A model generated the notes under the pieces. That model was not told where the DNA came from. It saw only the letters and a program-made list of their open reading frames with translations, and ran no database searches. Source: Pirellulales bacterium (lineage in GTDB: Bacteria; Planctomycetota; Planctomycetia; Pirellulales; PALSA-1355). From it: a stretch of DNA of 64,000 nt. A program made the position numbers and the translations under genes. This document shows, piece by piece, positions 8,344 through 14,941 of this stretch (its first letter is position 1; each line of letters begins with the position of its first letter). The stretch lies in the NCBI GenBank assembly GCA_022844125.1, contig JALHMI010000001.1, positions 414,208 through 478,207 on the forward strand, given 5' to 3'.

Positions 8344-9300
8344 TTAGAAACCAGCGACCTTCGAGGCGTCGGTCTGTGCGCGGACGAACGCCAGATCGGT
8401 TTGGCTCAGCCGCGAGTAAGGAACCGTCGTGAACTTCCCGGTGTCCTTCAGCAGCCGCACGTGCGTCTTGCCAACCACCACCAGGCGCGCCCGAACTTGG
8501 AACTCGCCCGTGTTATCTGACCACAACCGCATTCCGTCGGCCGCGTCGGTCTTCGGTTCGGCGGCCGCCATCGGACCGGTCGGTTCGCTGAACAGGTCTT
8601 CGACTTCCTTGCTGGGCTCGGCCGGCGTCGCCGGAGCTTCATTGGCCGCGGCCTTGTTACCGCTCGGGGCGTCCAGATCCTTGAACAGATCGTCGACCTC
8701 ATCGGTCGGCTTGGCCGGGGCGGTTTCCGGCTCCTTGAACAGGTCTTCGACCTCGGCCGGCTCGGCGGGTTTCGTCTGCGGCTCGACCGGCGTCGTTTCC
8801 GGCTGGCTGAACAGGTCTTCCACCTCGGCCGAAGGGGCGGGGGCTGCAGGGGCCGGAGTGGGGGCCGGAGTCGGAGTGGGCCTCGTTGCCGGCGGCGTCA
8901 CCGGCGCGGGCGCAGGCGTCGCCGGCGCCGGTTCGACAGGCGCTGGCGCGGGAGTCGGTTCAAACCGAGCCGGTTCCGGAGGCGCCGGCGGCATGTCGTC
9001 GTCCAGCGTCGGTTGCGGGGTTGATGGTTCGGTGCTCTCGATCGGCGCGGAGGGAACCTTGTCGGTCGTCACTTCGCAGCCCGCGCAATCGGCCGGCATG
9101 CTCGTCGAGCAGCCCGACTCTTCATAGACGACGCCACAATCGGCGGGACCGCAGCTCGATTCATAGCAACCCGAGCCATACACGGGGCCGCAATAGACCG
9201 GCTGGCAGTGTCCCCCATGGCGCCACCGAAAAGCGGAAGCCGAGTTGGCGACCATCATGACGGCCACGGCCCAAACGACGATTTTCTTTCCCTGCCGCAT
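8344..9300 (-). CDS. Secreted SHD1-domain protein with repeated EVEDLF motifs
   Basis: 318 residues. Signal peptide about 1-23 (KKIVVWAVAVMMVANSASAF). Residues 24-75 are Cys/Gly/Tyr-rich (about ten Cys, such as GSGCYESSCGPADCG), which suggests disulfides or metal binding. A long Pro/Ala/Glu linker follows with four copies of EV(E/D)DLF at spacings of about 20-40 residues. The C-terminal 60 residues (MRLWSDNTGEFQVRARLVVV through SRLSQTDLAFV) match SHD1 (SLA1 homology domain 1), a small beta module common in planctomycetes. The ATG at 9300 is chosen because it starts the signal peptide and has GAGGAG upstream. The promoter is at 9356-9384. Confidence 0.82.
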   Translation of the reverse strand: MRQGKKIVVWAVAVMMVANSASAFRWRHGGHCQPVYCGPVYGSGCYESSCGPADCGVVYEESGCSTSMPADCAGCEVTTDKVPSAPIESTEPSTPQPTLDDDMPPAPPEPARFEPTPAPAPVEPAPATPAPAPVTPPATRPTPTPAPTPAPAAPAPSAEVEDLFSQPETTPVEPQTKPAEPAEVEDLFKEPETAPAKPTDEVDDLFKDLDAPSGNKAAANEAPATPAEPSKEVEDLFSEPTGPMAAAEPKTDAADGMRLWSDNTGEFQVRARLVVVGKTHVRLLKDTGKFTTVPYSRLSQTDLAFVRAQTDASKVAGF

Positions 9301-9355
9301 CTGTTTGTCTCCTCGAACCGTCAGAAACGAGCTCGTTATCCCAAAATGAGCACTT

Positions 9356-9384
9356 ATGCTAGCTTTGCCAGTTGCCCTTCGCAA
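9356..9384 (-). promoter_or_regulatory. Sigma-70-type promoter for the SHD1 gene
   Basis: On the minus strand, TTGCGA (9384-9379), a 17-base spacer and TAGCAT (9361-9356). The -10 is preceded by GC, giving the GCTAnnAT form seen at other promoters here. The leader to the ATG is about 50 bases. Confidence 0.6.
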
Positions 9385-9529
9385 CTCTCTTGAGAGGAGT
9401 TTACATCGCGATTCGTGCGTCGGTGGATGCGAACAGCTTATGCCGGATGCTCCGATAGGTCCGGTGGCGCCGTGCTGGGCAATTCGGCTGCCGCACCCAG
9501 GTCGGATCTGGCCGGACGCCCCCAGGCGC

Positions 9530-9570
9530 AAAAGAAGAGCCGGCCGAAGTGTTTAGGGCTTCGACCGGCT
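9530..9570 (-). terminator. Strong Rho-independent terminator of a minus-strand transcript
   Basis: On the minus strand AGCCGGTCGAAG (9570-9559) pairs with CTTCGGCCGGCT (9549-9538), 12 bp with one G-U pair and a 9-base loop, followed by CTTCTTTT. It ends the transcript that starts near 9801. Confidence 0.8.
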
Positions 9571-9571
9571 C

Positions 9572-9837
9572 CACTTAGAAAACGGGTTCAGAAACGTGGC
9601 TGTCTAACGCAGCCGAGCTCGAGGGGTGACCCATCGGCTCGGTCAGGCAGCCCGTCGGCTGCTCGTTAAACGAGCCACCTCTGTATACCACTAGACATAG
9701 GGTCACCTCCTTTCCAACCAAGGCCATCCCGCGGTTCCTGCCAGCCCTGACCGGCAGCGTCCCCGGGCCGTTGGTCCCGCCGGACCACGTTAGTCCAGCA
9801 CGACTTCATACTATTCAGCGGGCTTCGGCAAAATCAA
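9572..9837 (-). ncRNA. Structured leader transcript with a sequestrable ribosome site
   Basis: Promoter: TTGATT (9837-9832), an 18-base spacer and TAGTAT (9813-9808), start near 9801. The leader folds locally: TGGTCC/GGACCA around a GGCG loop and CTGCC/GGCAG. The Shine-Dalgarno segment GGTGACCC (9707-9700) can pair with GGGTCACC (9632-9625), an 8-bp perfect helix that would hide the ribosome site. The transcript ends at the 9530-9570 terminator, total about 270 bases. The combination of promoter, folded leader, strong but hideable ribosome site and terminator suggests a regulated RNA or short-peptide gene. Confidence 0.5.
9575..9691 (-). CDS. Candidate short ORF of 38 residues, or leader RNA
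   Basis: GTG at 9691 to TAA at 9575. The product begins VVYRGGSFNEQPTG and ends SHVSEPVF; codon choice looks coding, and the stop lies 4 bases before the terminator stem. A near-perfect Shine-Dalgarno (AAAGGAGGTGA, 9713-9703) precedes it. That signal is better spaced for the ATG at 9698, which opens a 10-residue frame (MSSGIQRWLV, stop at 9666) overlapping in another register. An in-frame GTG at 9706 lies inside the Shine-Dalgarno and is unlikely. I recognise no family. The locus could express the short protein, use the 10-residue peptide as a leader, or be a structured RNA. Confidence 0.4.
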   Translation of the reverse strand: MVYRGGSFNEQPTGCLTEPMGHPSSSAALDSHVSEPVF

Positions 9838-9890
9838 GAGCAGCCTAATCAGCCGCCCCGATTTTGCGCTAGCGCCCGCATCCGAGAGTG

Positions 9891-9993
9891 AAGAAAAAGA
9901 CCGCCCTTCGGTGGAAAAGGTTCGCAGCGAAGGAACTCCTGCGCGTTTTCCGGCCCGACTGAAAGGCAGGCGAGCAGTCAGGGACAAGGGCGG
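9891..9993 (-). ncRNA. Candidate structured RNA of about 93 bases, unidentified
   Basis: CCGCCCTT (plus strand 9901-9908) and AAGGGCGG (9986-9993) close an 8-bp terminal helix around 77 bases with internal helices (a 7-bp pairing of CCTGACT with AGTCGGG on the minus strand, and TTCG/CGAA). On the minus strand the closing helix is followed by TCTTTTTCTT, like the end of a small stable RNA. It does not show the conserved apical motif of SRP RNA or the core motifs of RNase P RNA or tmRNA. Nothing coding overlaps it. Confidence 0.35.
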
Positions 9994-10038
9994 TGTTACA
10001 ATCTCGTTACGCCGCCCATAGTAGAAACCTCAAAGCGG

Positions 10039-10293
10039 ATGGAATCGGACTTGATCGACCCCATTCCCATTGAAACAGAGGCCATCGCCGAGGCTGTGCT
10101 GGATTCAGCGTTCGCGGTGCACCGGGCACTCGGCCCAGGTCTGCTTGTCGAGTTGAAGGCGGTAGAGAAACATTTGCCGCTTTACGAGGCACAACTACTG
10201 ACCTGTTTGAAACTGACAGGACACCGGATCGGCCTATTGATCAACTTCAACGTGCCGCTGCTGAAGGACGGTATTGAGCGAGTGGTCCTGTAA
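10039..10293 (+). pseudogene. GxxExxY-family protein with internal deletion
   Basis: 84 residues in frame. The N-terminal part (IAEAVLDSAFAVHRALGPGLL) and C-terminal part (VELKAVEKHLP, then AQLLTCLKLTGHRIGLLINF) match the two ends of GxxExxY proteins, which are about 125 residues. The middle, including the signature G-x-x-E-x-x-Y segment that follows GPGLL, is missing; GPGLL joins VELKAVE directly. The reading frame is preserved, so it may still be translated, but the family signature is lost. Family function is not established to my knowledge. A 23-bp inverted repeat follows at 10325-10429. The neighbouring gene on the right is convergent. Confidence 0.75.
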
Positions 10294-10324
10294 CGCACTC
10301 AAACTCCGGAGAGTGAAGTAACCA

Positions 10325-10429
10325 CAACGACACAACGACACGACGAAAAGACAAGAGCAATGACTTCTAACTATGCGCATCTCGGATTTCGAACTTTTCC
10401 TGTTTCTTCGTCGTGTCGTTGTGTCGTTG
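10325..10429. repeat. 23-bp perfect inverted repeat of ACGAC-type units
   Basis: 10325-10347 and 10407-10429 are exact reverse complements (core AACGACACAACGACACGACG), separated by 59 bases. The arms are made of short CAACGA/CACGAC units. The element lies between the GxxExxY remnant and the 3' end of the RlmI-like gene and could act as a terminator on either strand, but no U-tract follows. Confidence 0.8.
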
Positions 10430-10493
10430 CGGTTCCCTTGCCTTTTCCTCGGACAGCTACGTCTTTACTCGTTCAGCATGGAACATTGAGGCT

Positions 10494-11765
10494 CTACACC
10501 ACCCGGCAGATAAAGCACTTCAGGTACTCGCTCTCCAGGCAGGTCACGCTGGTCGGATGATCAGGCGCCGCGCCGCGGGTTTCCAGCACCTGAATCCCCC
10601 GCTTCGATTGCTCGGCCACGCCCAGCAGCAGGTGGAAAAAGTCCTCGCGCGTGACATGCCCCGAGCAACTGCAGGTAACCAGGATTCCGCCCGGCTCAAG
10701 GACATCGAGCGCCATCCGGTTGAGCTTGTGATAAGCCCGTAGCGCGTCGTCCAGCGAGCTGCGGCTGCGGGCGAACTTCGGCGGGTCGAGAATCACGGCC
10801 CCGAACCGCTCGCGGTTGACTTTCAGAGCATCGAGCGCCTTGAAGCAATCGGCCTCCTCGAACTTGGCCACCGTCACGCCGTTCAGCTCGGCGTTCGCTC
10901 GTGCCAAGGCGATTGCTTTGGCACTGGAATCGAAGCCGTAAATCTCGCGCGCGCCGCCATGCACGGCCCCGTTCAGACTGAACCCGCCGCTGTAGCAGAA
11001 CATGTCCAAGACGCGGCGATCGCGCATGTAGCGGGCGGCAGCCAGTCGGTTTTCACGCTGGTCGATATAGAAGCCCGTCTTTTGTCCTTCGGCCAGGTCG
11101 ATGCCGTAGCGGATACCGTTCTCGGTGATGAACGCGGGACCGCTCGGCGCTTCGCCCCAGTGGAGTCCATCGCGAAGCTGCACGCCCTCGGCGCTGGCGA
11201 TCCCTTTCTCGGTGCGAATGAAGATGCCCCGCGGGTGAACGAGTTCTTTGAGCACTTCGATAATGCCATCCAGTCGCCGTTCGATCCCCAGGCCGGTCAC
11301 CTGCACGCTCAGCCATTCGCCCAGCCGATCGACGACCAGGCCACTGAGCCCGTCCGCTTCGCTAAACACCAGTCGGCAAGCGCCGTCGCGCTTCTCGAGA
11401 CCGAGAGTCTGTCGCAAGGCGACAGCCGTTTCCAACCGCCCGCGCCAGAAGGCATCGTCCAGCGCCTGGTGAATGTCCCACGAGTACAGCCGCACACGAA
11501 TCCGACTCTGGCTGTTGAAAATCCCTCGGGCGACGAACTTGCCTGTGTCGGTCATCAGATCGACTACATCACCATCGGCCACTTCGCCCTGAATGTGATG
11601 GATGGCCGAATCGAGAACCCACGGATGACGGCCGTAGAAGGGACGCGCCTTGCGCGGCTTGAGGATCGCCTGAGCCGCAGCAAAGCCAACGGCCGTTTCC
11701 AGGGCGCCATCGGAGGCCAAGTCGGCCGCGGGGTCAGCGGTGGGGTCGGTCGTCGGTTCACTCAT
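10494..11765 (-). CDS. rlmI: Class I rRNA large-subunit methyltransferase (RlmI-like)
   Basis: 423 residues. An Asp/Ala/Thr-rich N-terminal tail of about 30 residues precedes a PUA domain (about 35-110, KPRKARPFYGRHPWVLDSAI), a linker domain, and a SAM-dependent Rossmann methyltransferase: VLDMFCYSGGFSL (motif I, SAM binding), YGFDSSAKAI, and VILDPPKFARSRSS (motif IV, catalytic). TCSCSGHVTREDFF follows as in RlmI. Members methylate C5 of a cytidine in 23S rRNA (C1962 in E. coli). The best match is RlmI/YccW; the exact target here is inferred. Upstream start codons add only low-complexity residues. Confidence 0.85.
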   Translation of the reverse strand: MSEPTTDPTADPAADLASDGALETAVGFAAAQAILKPRKARPFYGRHPWVLDSAIHHIQGEVADGDVVDLMTDTGKFVARGIFNSQSRIRVRLYSWDIHQALDDAFWRGRLETAVALRQTLGLEKRDGACRLVFSEADGLSGLVVDRLGEWLSVQVTGLGIERRLDGIIEVLKELVHPRGIFIRTEKGIASAEGVQLRDGLHWGEAPSGPAFITENGIRYGIDLAEGQKTGFYIDQRENRLAAARYMRDRRVLDMFCYSGGFSLNGAVHGGAREIYGFDSSAKAIALARANAELNGVTVAKFEEADCFKALDALKVNRERFGAVILDPPKFARSRSSLDDALRAYHKLNRMALDVLEPGGILVTCSCSGHVTREDFFHLLLGVAEQSKRGIQVLETRGAAPDHPTSVTCLESEYLKCFICRVV

Positions 11766-11964
11766 GGTCGGGCTGCCAATCTACAAAAGTCGCGGGAAGC
11801 GCAATCCTCAATCATCCGCCACACGCCGCTCCCTGTAAACTGCCGCAGGCCCGGCAAACGCGGATCCGCGCGAATTCGACGCGAGTTTGCCCCCCTTGCC
11901 AGAGGAGCTTATTCTGAACCTGTCGATCTCTCGACCGTCCATGACCCAACGATAGGACCCCGTT

Positions 11965-12981
11965 ATGCTCCACAGCCTGCTCGTGTCGCTCGTGATCCTG
12001 GCCGCGGTGGTTTCGCTCGTCCAGGCCGATCCGCCCAAGGTCGTGCTGGCAATCCATGGCGGCACGGCCGGCCCGCGCAGCGAGCTCTCGCCGGAGCTCG
12101 AAAAGCTGGTACGCGCCGACATGCAGCGTGCGCTGGAAGCGGGACATGTCGTGCTCAACAAGCCCGATGGCACGGCGCTCGATGCAGTGGAAGCCGCCGT
12201 GCGCGTACTGGAAAACTCGCCGCACTTCAACGCCGGCAAGGGTTCGGTCTTCACGCACGAAGGTCAGATCGAGATGGACGCCTCGATCATGGACGGCAGC
12301 AACCTGAAGGCCGGCGCCGTGGCCAGCGTCACCGTGATCAAAAATCCGATCACCGCCGCCCGAGCCGTGATGGACAAAACCCGGCACGTGCTGCTCATCG
12401 GCCGCGGAGCCGAAGTGTTCGCCGCGAAGGCCGGGCTCGAAACGGTCGACCCGGCATACTTCTGGACCGAGCGCCGCTGGAATCAGATCAAGAAGATCTG
12501 GGAGCGCGAAGCGAAGGAGCGGGCGGAAGCAAAACAAGCCCGGGCTGATTCAGCGGCCGATGAGCCCTGGGGTACCGTCGGCGCCGTGGCGCGCGACGCG
12601 CGCGGCAACCTGGCAGCGGCGACTTCCACCGGCGGCCGCACGAACAAAATGTACGGTCGCGTGGGCGACTCCCCGATCGTGGGCGCCGGCACCTATGCCG
12701 AGAACGGGGTGTGCGCGGTCTCTGGCACCGGCGAAGGGGAGTTCTTCATCCGCTACGCCGTCGGCCACGACATCGCGACCCTGATGAAGTACAAGGGGCT
12801 TTCGCTCGACGCGGCGACCACCGAAGTCATCATCGGCAAGCTCCAGCCAGCCGGCGGCGAAGGGGGCGTGGTGAGCATCGATGCCGAGGGGAACTTCGCC
12901 GCGCCCTACAATACGCCCGGCCTCTATCGCGGTTACATCACGGCCGACGGCAAGTCGAAGGTGATGCTGTACGAGGATTGA
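11965..12981 (+). CDS. iaaA: Exported isoaspartyl peptidase / plant-type L-asparaginase
   Basis: 338 residues. Signal peptide 1-22 (LHSLLVSLVILAAVVSLVQA). Ntn-hydrolase of asparaginase family 2: VVLAIHGGTAG at the N terminus, SVFTHEGQIEMDASIMDGSNLKAGAV, the autocleavage site WGTVGAVA with nucleophile Thr204, then TSTGGRTNKMYGRVGDSPIVGAGTYA and SGTGEGEFFIR. The precursor cleaves itself before Thr204 to give alpha and beta subunits. It should hydrolyse isoaspartyl dipeptides and asparagine, here outside the cytoplasm. A charged Lys/Glu-rich linker (about 175-200) before the cleavage point is usual. Monocistronic. Confidence 0.9.
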   Translation: MLHSLLVSLVILAAVVSLVQADPPKVVLAIHGGTAGPRSELSPELEKLVRADMQRALEAGHVVLNKPDGTALDAVEAAVRVLENSPHFNAGKGSVFTHEGQIEMDASIMDGSNLKAGAVASVTVIKNPITAARAVMDKTRHVLLIGRGAEVFAAKAGLETVDPAYFWTERRWNQIKKIWEREAKERAEAKQARADSAADEPWGTVGAVARDARGNLAAATSTGGRTNKMYGRVGDSPIVGAGTYAENGVCAVSGTGEGEFFIRYAVGHDIATLMKYKGLSLDAATTEVIIGKLQPAGGEGGVVSIDAEGNFAAPYNTPGLYRGYITADGKSKVMLYED

Positions 12982-13056
12982 AGCGGCTACCCTTGGCCGG
13001 TTTCGTCATCCCCGGCGAGCCGCCGGGTGAGTTTCTGGGGCCAACGCTGGCACCCA

Positions 13057-13572
13057 TCAATTCACCGTGCGAACCTTGGCCGGACTTTCGGCCTCTTTGC
13101 CTTGCGGTTCTTCCGTTTGAGCTGCGAGTTTCGCCTGCTCTTCCGCCTGGGCGATTTTCTCGGCAAGCGCGTCCTGCAGTTCCTGGCTGTTCATGACAGC
13201 TGCGCATACACCGGCGCCGAGCCCAGCGAGAATCAACGTGCGGGGACTGATCTTGGCCAGAGCATAGGCGGCAACCGCGCCACCACCCACCGCCGCGAGC
13301 AGCTTCGTGGCAGGCGTCCACTCGCTGAACTCTTCCACGGCCGATTGTACCGCGCGCGCCGGCCGATGATCAGCAATCGCCGAACGCATTTCCGCAGCGC
13401 AGCGCTGCGTCCGCTCTTCCAGGTCGTGCACCGAGCGATCAAATTCGTCTTTCGCCCGCCGGGTAAGATCATGGCACTTTTCGCTGATCCGCACGCGGCG
13501 AGCCTCGCCTTCTTCCGGATCCAGCAAGTACATCAATCCGGCTCCCAGGGCGGCGGCGGTGATCGGGTTCAT
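13057..13572 (-). CDS. YtxH-like membrane-associated protein
   Basis: 171 residues. An N-terminal glycine-rich segment (NPITAAALGAGLMYLLDPEEG) is followed by an amphipathic charged helix (about 20-75, Arg/Glu-rich) and a pair of hydrophobic stretches at about 88-105 (LLAAVGGGAVAAYALA) and 112-127 (LILAGLGAGVCAAVM). The C-terminal tail is Gln/Glu/Lys-rich and probably coiled coil. This resembles small stress-type YtxH proteins. Start: ATG at 13572 with GAGAGGAAC upstream; an upstream in-frame Met would lack these signals. Divergent from the Cys-rich protein gene at 13777; the shared spacer carries a palindrome at 13690-13706. Confidence 0.65.
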   Translation of the reverse strand: MNPITAAALGAGLMYLLDPEEGEARRVRISEKCHDLTRRAKDEFDRSVHDLEERTQRCAAEMRSAIADHRPARAVQSAVEEFSEWTPATKLLAAVGGGAVAAYALAKISPRTLILAGLGAGVCAAVMNSQELQDALAEKIAQAEEQAKLAAQTEEPQGKEAESPAKVRTVN

Positions 13573-13689
13573 TGCTAGTTCCTCTCTATAAGTGAACGAT
13601 TGCGAGCCGAAAATCGGCTGTTTCAGCTCGGGAGTAACAAGCGGCGTTGCCCCTGCAATTGCTGCGCCTCGCCCTCGGATTTCCCGACC

Positions 13690-13706
13690 TATGCCCGCTG
13701 GGCATA
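13690..13706. promoter_or_regulatory. Operator-like palindrome between divergent genes
   Basis: TATGCCC (13690-13696), GCT, GGGCATA (13700-13706): perfect 7-bp arms with a 3-base centre, about 120 bases from the minus-strand start and 70 from the plus-strand start. Position and symmetry fit a dimeric regulator site. No regulator gene is adjacent. Confidence 0.4.
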
Positions 13707-13776
13707 TCGATTGCACGACATTGGCACGGCTGATTGAACCGAATCAGAACCTCGTCAATCCAATAGGGAGCTTACG

Positions 13777-14010
13777 ATGTCCCGCTGCGAAGTTTGTGGC
13801 AACGATTACGATAAGGCCTTTGAAGTCGTCACTGATGGCGCGTCGCACACGTTCGATAGCTTCGAGTGTGCGATCCATGCGCTCGCGCCCCAGTGCGACC
13901 ACTGCGGTTGCCGCGTGATCGGCCATGGCGTCGAAGCCGATGGCGTGATTTTCTGTTGTGCTCACTGTGCCCAGCATGCAGGCGTCAGCGGGCTACGAGA
14001 TCGCAGCTAA
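13777..14010 (+). CDS. Small Cys/His-rich metal-binding protein (bacterial metallothionein-like)
   Basis: 77 residues with nine Cys and several His: CEVCGND at the start, FECAIHALAPQCDHCGCRVIGHGV in the middle and FCCAHCAQHAG near the end. This is the pattern of small prokaryotic zinc-binding, metallothionein-type proteins, where Cys and His thiolates hold Zn and related metals. No signal peptide, so cytoplasmic. Shine-Dalgarno GGGAG lies 8 bases upstream of the ATG. Regulation by metal through the nearby palindrome is possible but unproven. It could also be a zinc-ribbon protein of other function. Confidence 0.72.
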   Translation: MSRCEVCGNDYDKAFEVVTDGASHTFDSFECAIHALAPQCDHCGCRVIGHGVEADGVIFCCAHCAQHAGVSGLRDRS

Positions 14011-14124
14011 CGGCCCTGCCAAGACCTGCTTCATCTGCTCCGGGGTGTTTCGCCGCTGGCCACCCTGGCGGGTCGGCTACCGGCTCGCGCAAGCGGCCGC
14101 CGGCCGACTTTCCCCACGGAATGC

Positions 14125-14152
14125 TTGTATCAATAATAACTATTGATATATT
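14125..14152 (+). promoter_or_regulatory. AT-rich promoter overlapped by a palindromic operator
   Basis: TATCAATA (14128-14135), ATAAC, TATTGATA (14141-14148) is a perfect 8-bp-arm palindrome in an AT-rich island. It sits between TTGTAT (14125-14130, -35) and TATATT (14147-14152, -10), spacer 16, about 60 bases before the aquaporin start. A repressor bound there would block the promoter. Confidence 0.55.
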
Positions 14153-14209
14153 CAACTCCCCGGCTTCGAAGGGCCGGTTAGTCATCCCTGGGACGAGGGT
14201 CTTTCCAAG

Positions 14210-14935
14210 ATGGATACCAAGGCTGCGCTGGCGGAGTTGATCGGCACGTTTACGCTCGTTTTCATTGGTGCCGGCGCGGGCGCCCTGGCATCTCCCGATT
14301 CTGCTGGCCTGGTGGCCGTGGCTTTCGCCCACGGTTTGGCCCTGATGGTCATCATTTATGCCTGGGGAAGTATCTCGGGCGCGCACGTGAATCCGGCCGT
14401 TACGCTGGGCGTGCTCAGCACGGGGCGCATTTCGCTCCCCAAGGCAATCAGCTACTGGATCGCCCAGGCGCTAGGGGCAGTTGCCGCGGCCTATACGCTC
14501 GCCTGGTTCCTCGGTCCCGACTCGAGCCTCGGCGCCACGATTGGCAAACTTACGCCGGGAGTTGCGAACGCCGCCGAAGGCGCCAATGCCGCCAAGGTCA
14601 TCGTGCTTGAAGGCATTCTTACCTTCTTCCTCGTAACGGCCGTATTCGCTTCGGGCATTCATGGGCGCAACGGCAACCTGGCGGGCATCGCCATCGGGCT
14701 GGTGCTCACGATGGATATTCTCTTCGGCGGTCCGCTGACCGGCGCGAGCATGAACCCCGCACGCACACTGGGCCCCGCCGTCGCGACGGGCGAACTCAAC
14801 TACGTGTGGATGTACTTTGCAGGCCCTGCCGCCGGTGGGTTGCTGGCGGCTTTGTTGTATGACAAGTTTTTCTTGCCGAGTGCTGAATTGACCCCTCCGG
14901 TCGATGCAGCCGAAAAAGGCAAGCACAGGAGATAG
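14210..14935 (+). CDS. MIP-family channel (aquaporin / glycerol-type)
   Basis: 241 residues with six membrane helices and two half-helices. The two signature loops are GAHVNPAVT (NPA at 61-63) and GASMNPARTLGPA (NPA 182-184, selectivity-filter Arg185). By eye-alignment to AqpZ the other filter positions are His41, Ile170 and Ala179, unlike the water-selective Phe/His/Thr set, so the pore may be wider or different in specificity. The family moves water or small neutral solutes across the inner membrane. It is followed 6 bases later by the peroxidase gene, so the two are probably co-transcribed. The promoter/operator is at 14125-14152. Confidence 0.88.
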   Translation: MDTKAALAELIGTFTLVFIGAGAGALASPDSAGLVAVAFAHGLALMVIIYAWGSISGAHVNPAVTLGVLSTGRISLPKAISYWIAQALGAVAAAYTLAWFLGPDSSLGATIGKLTPGVANAAEGANAAKVIVLEGILTFFLVTAVFASGIHGRNGNLAGIAIGLVLTMDILFGGPLTGASMNPARTLGPAVATGELNYVWMYFAGPAAGGLLAALLYDKFFLPSAELTPPVDAAEKGKHRR

Positions 14936-14941
14936 CGCATC

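Noticed and set aside
9625..9707. tRNA-like fold: GGTGACC/GGTCACC acceptor-like ends and a TAGTGGTA D-loop-like segment on the minus strand
   Set aside because: No TTCRANY T-loop, no regular 5-bp anticodon stem, and the middle is coding-like. The pairing is better explained by a ribosome-site sequestering helix.
9901..9993. SRP RNA, RNase P RNA or tmRNA
   Set aside because: The apical GGAAG/AGCAGC motif of SRP, the RNase P core segments and the tmRNA tag and acceptor end are not visible. Left as an unidentified structured RNA.
10959..12548. Plus-strand frame of 529 residues across the RlmI-like gene and the asparaginase start
   Set aside because: It crosses two clear genes in other frames or strands and lacks domains.
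13721..13737. Sigma-54-like TTGGCACG upstream of the Cys-rich gene
   Set aside because: The -24 half fits, but the -12 half (TTGCA) is missing at the required spacing.
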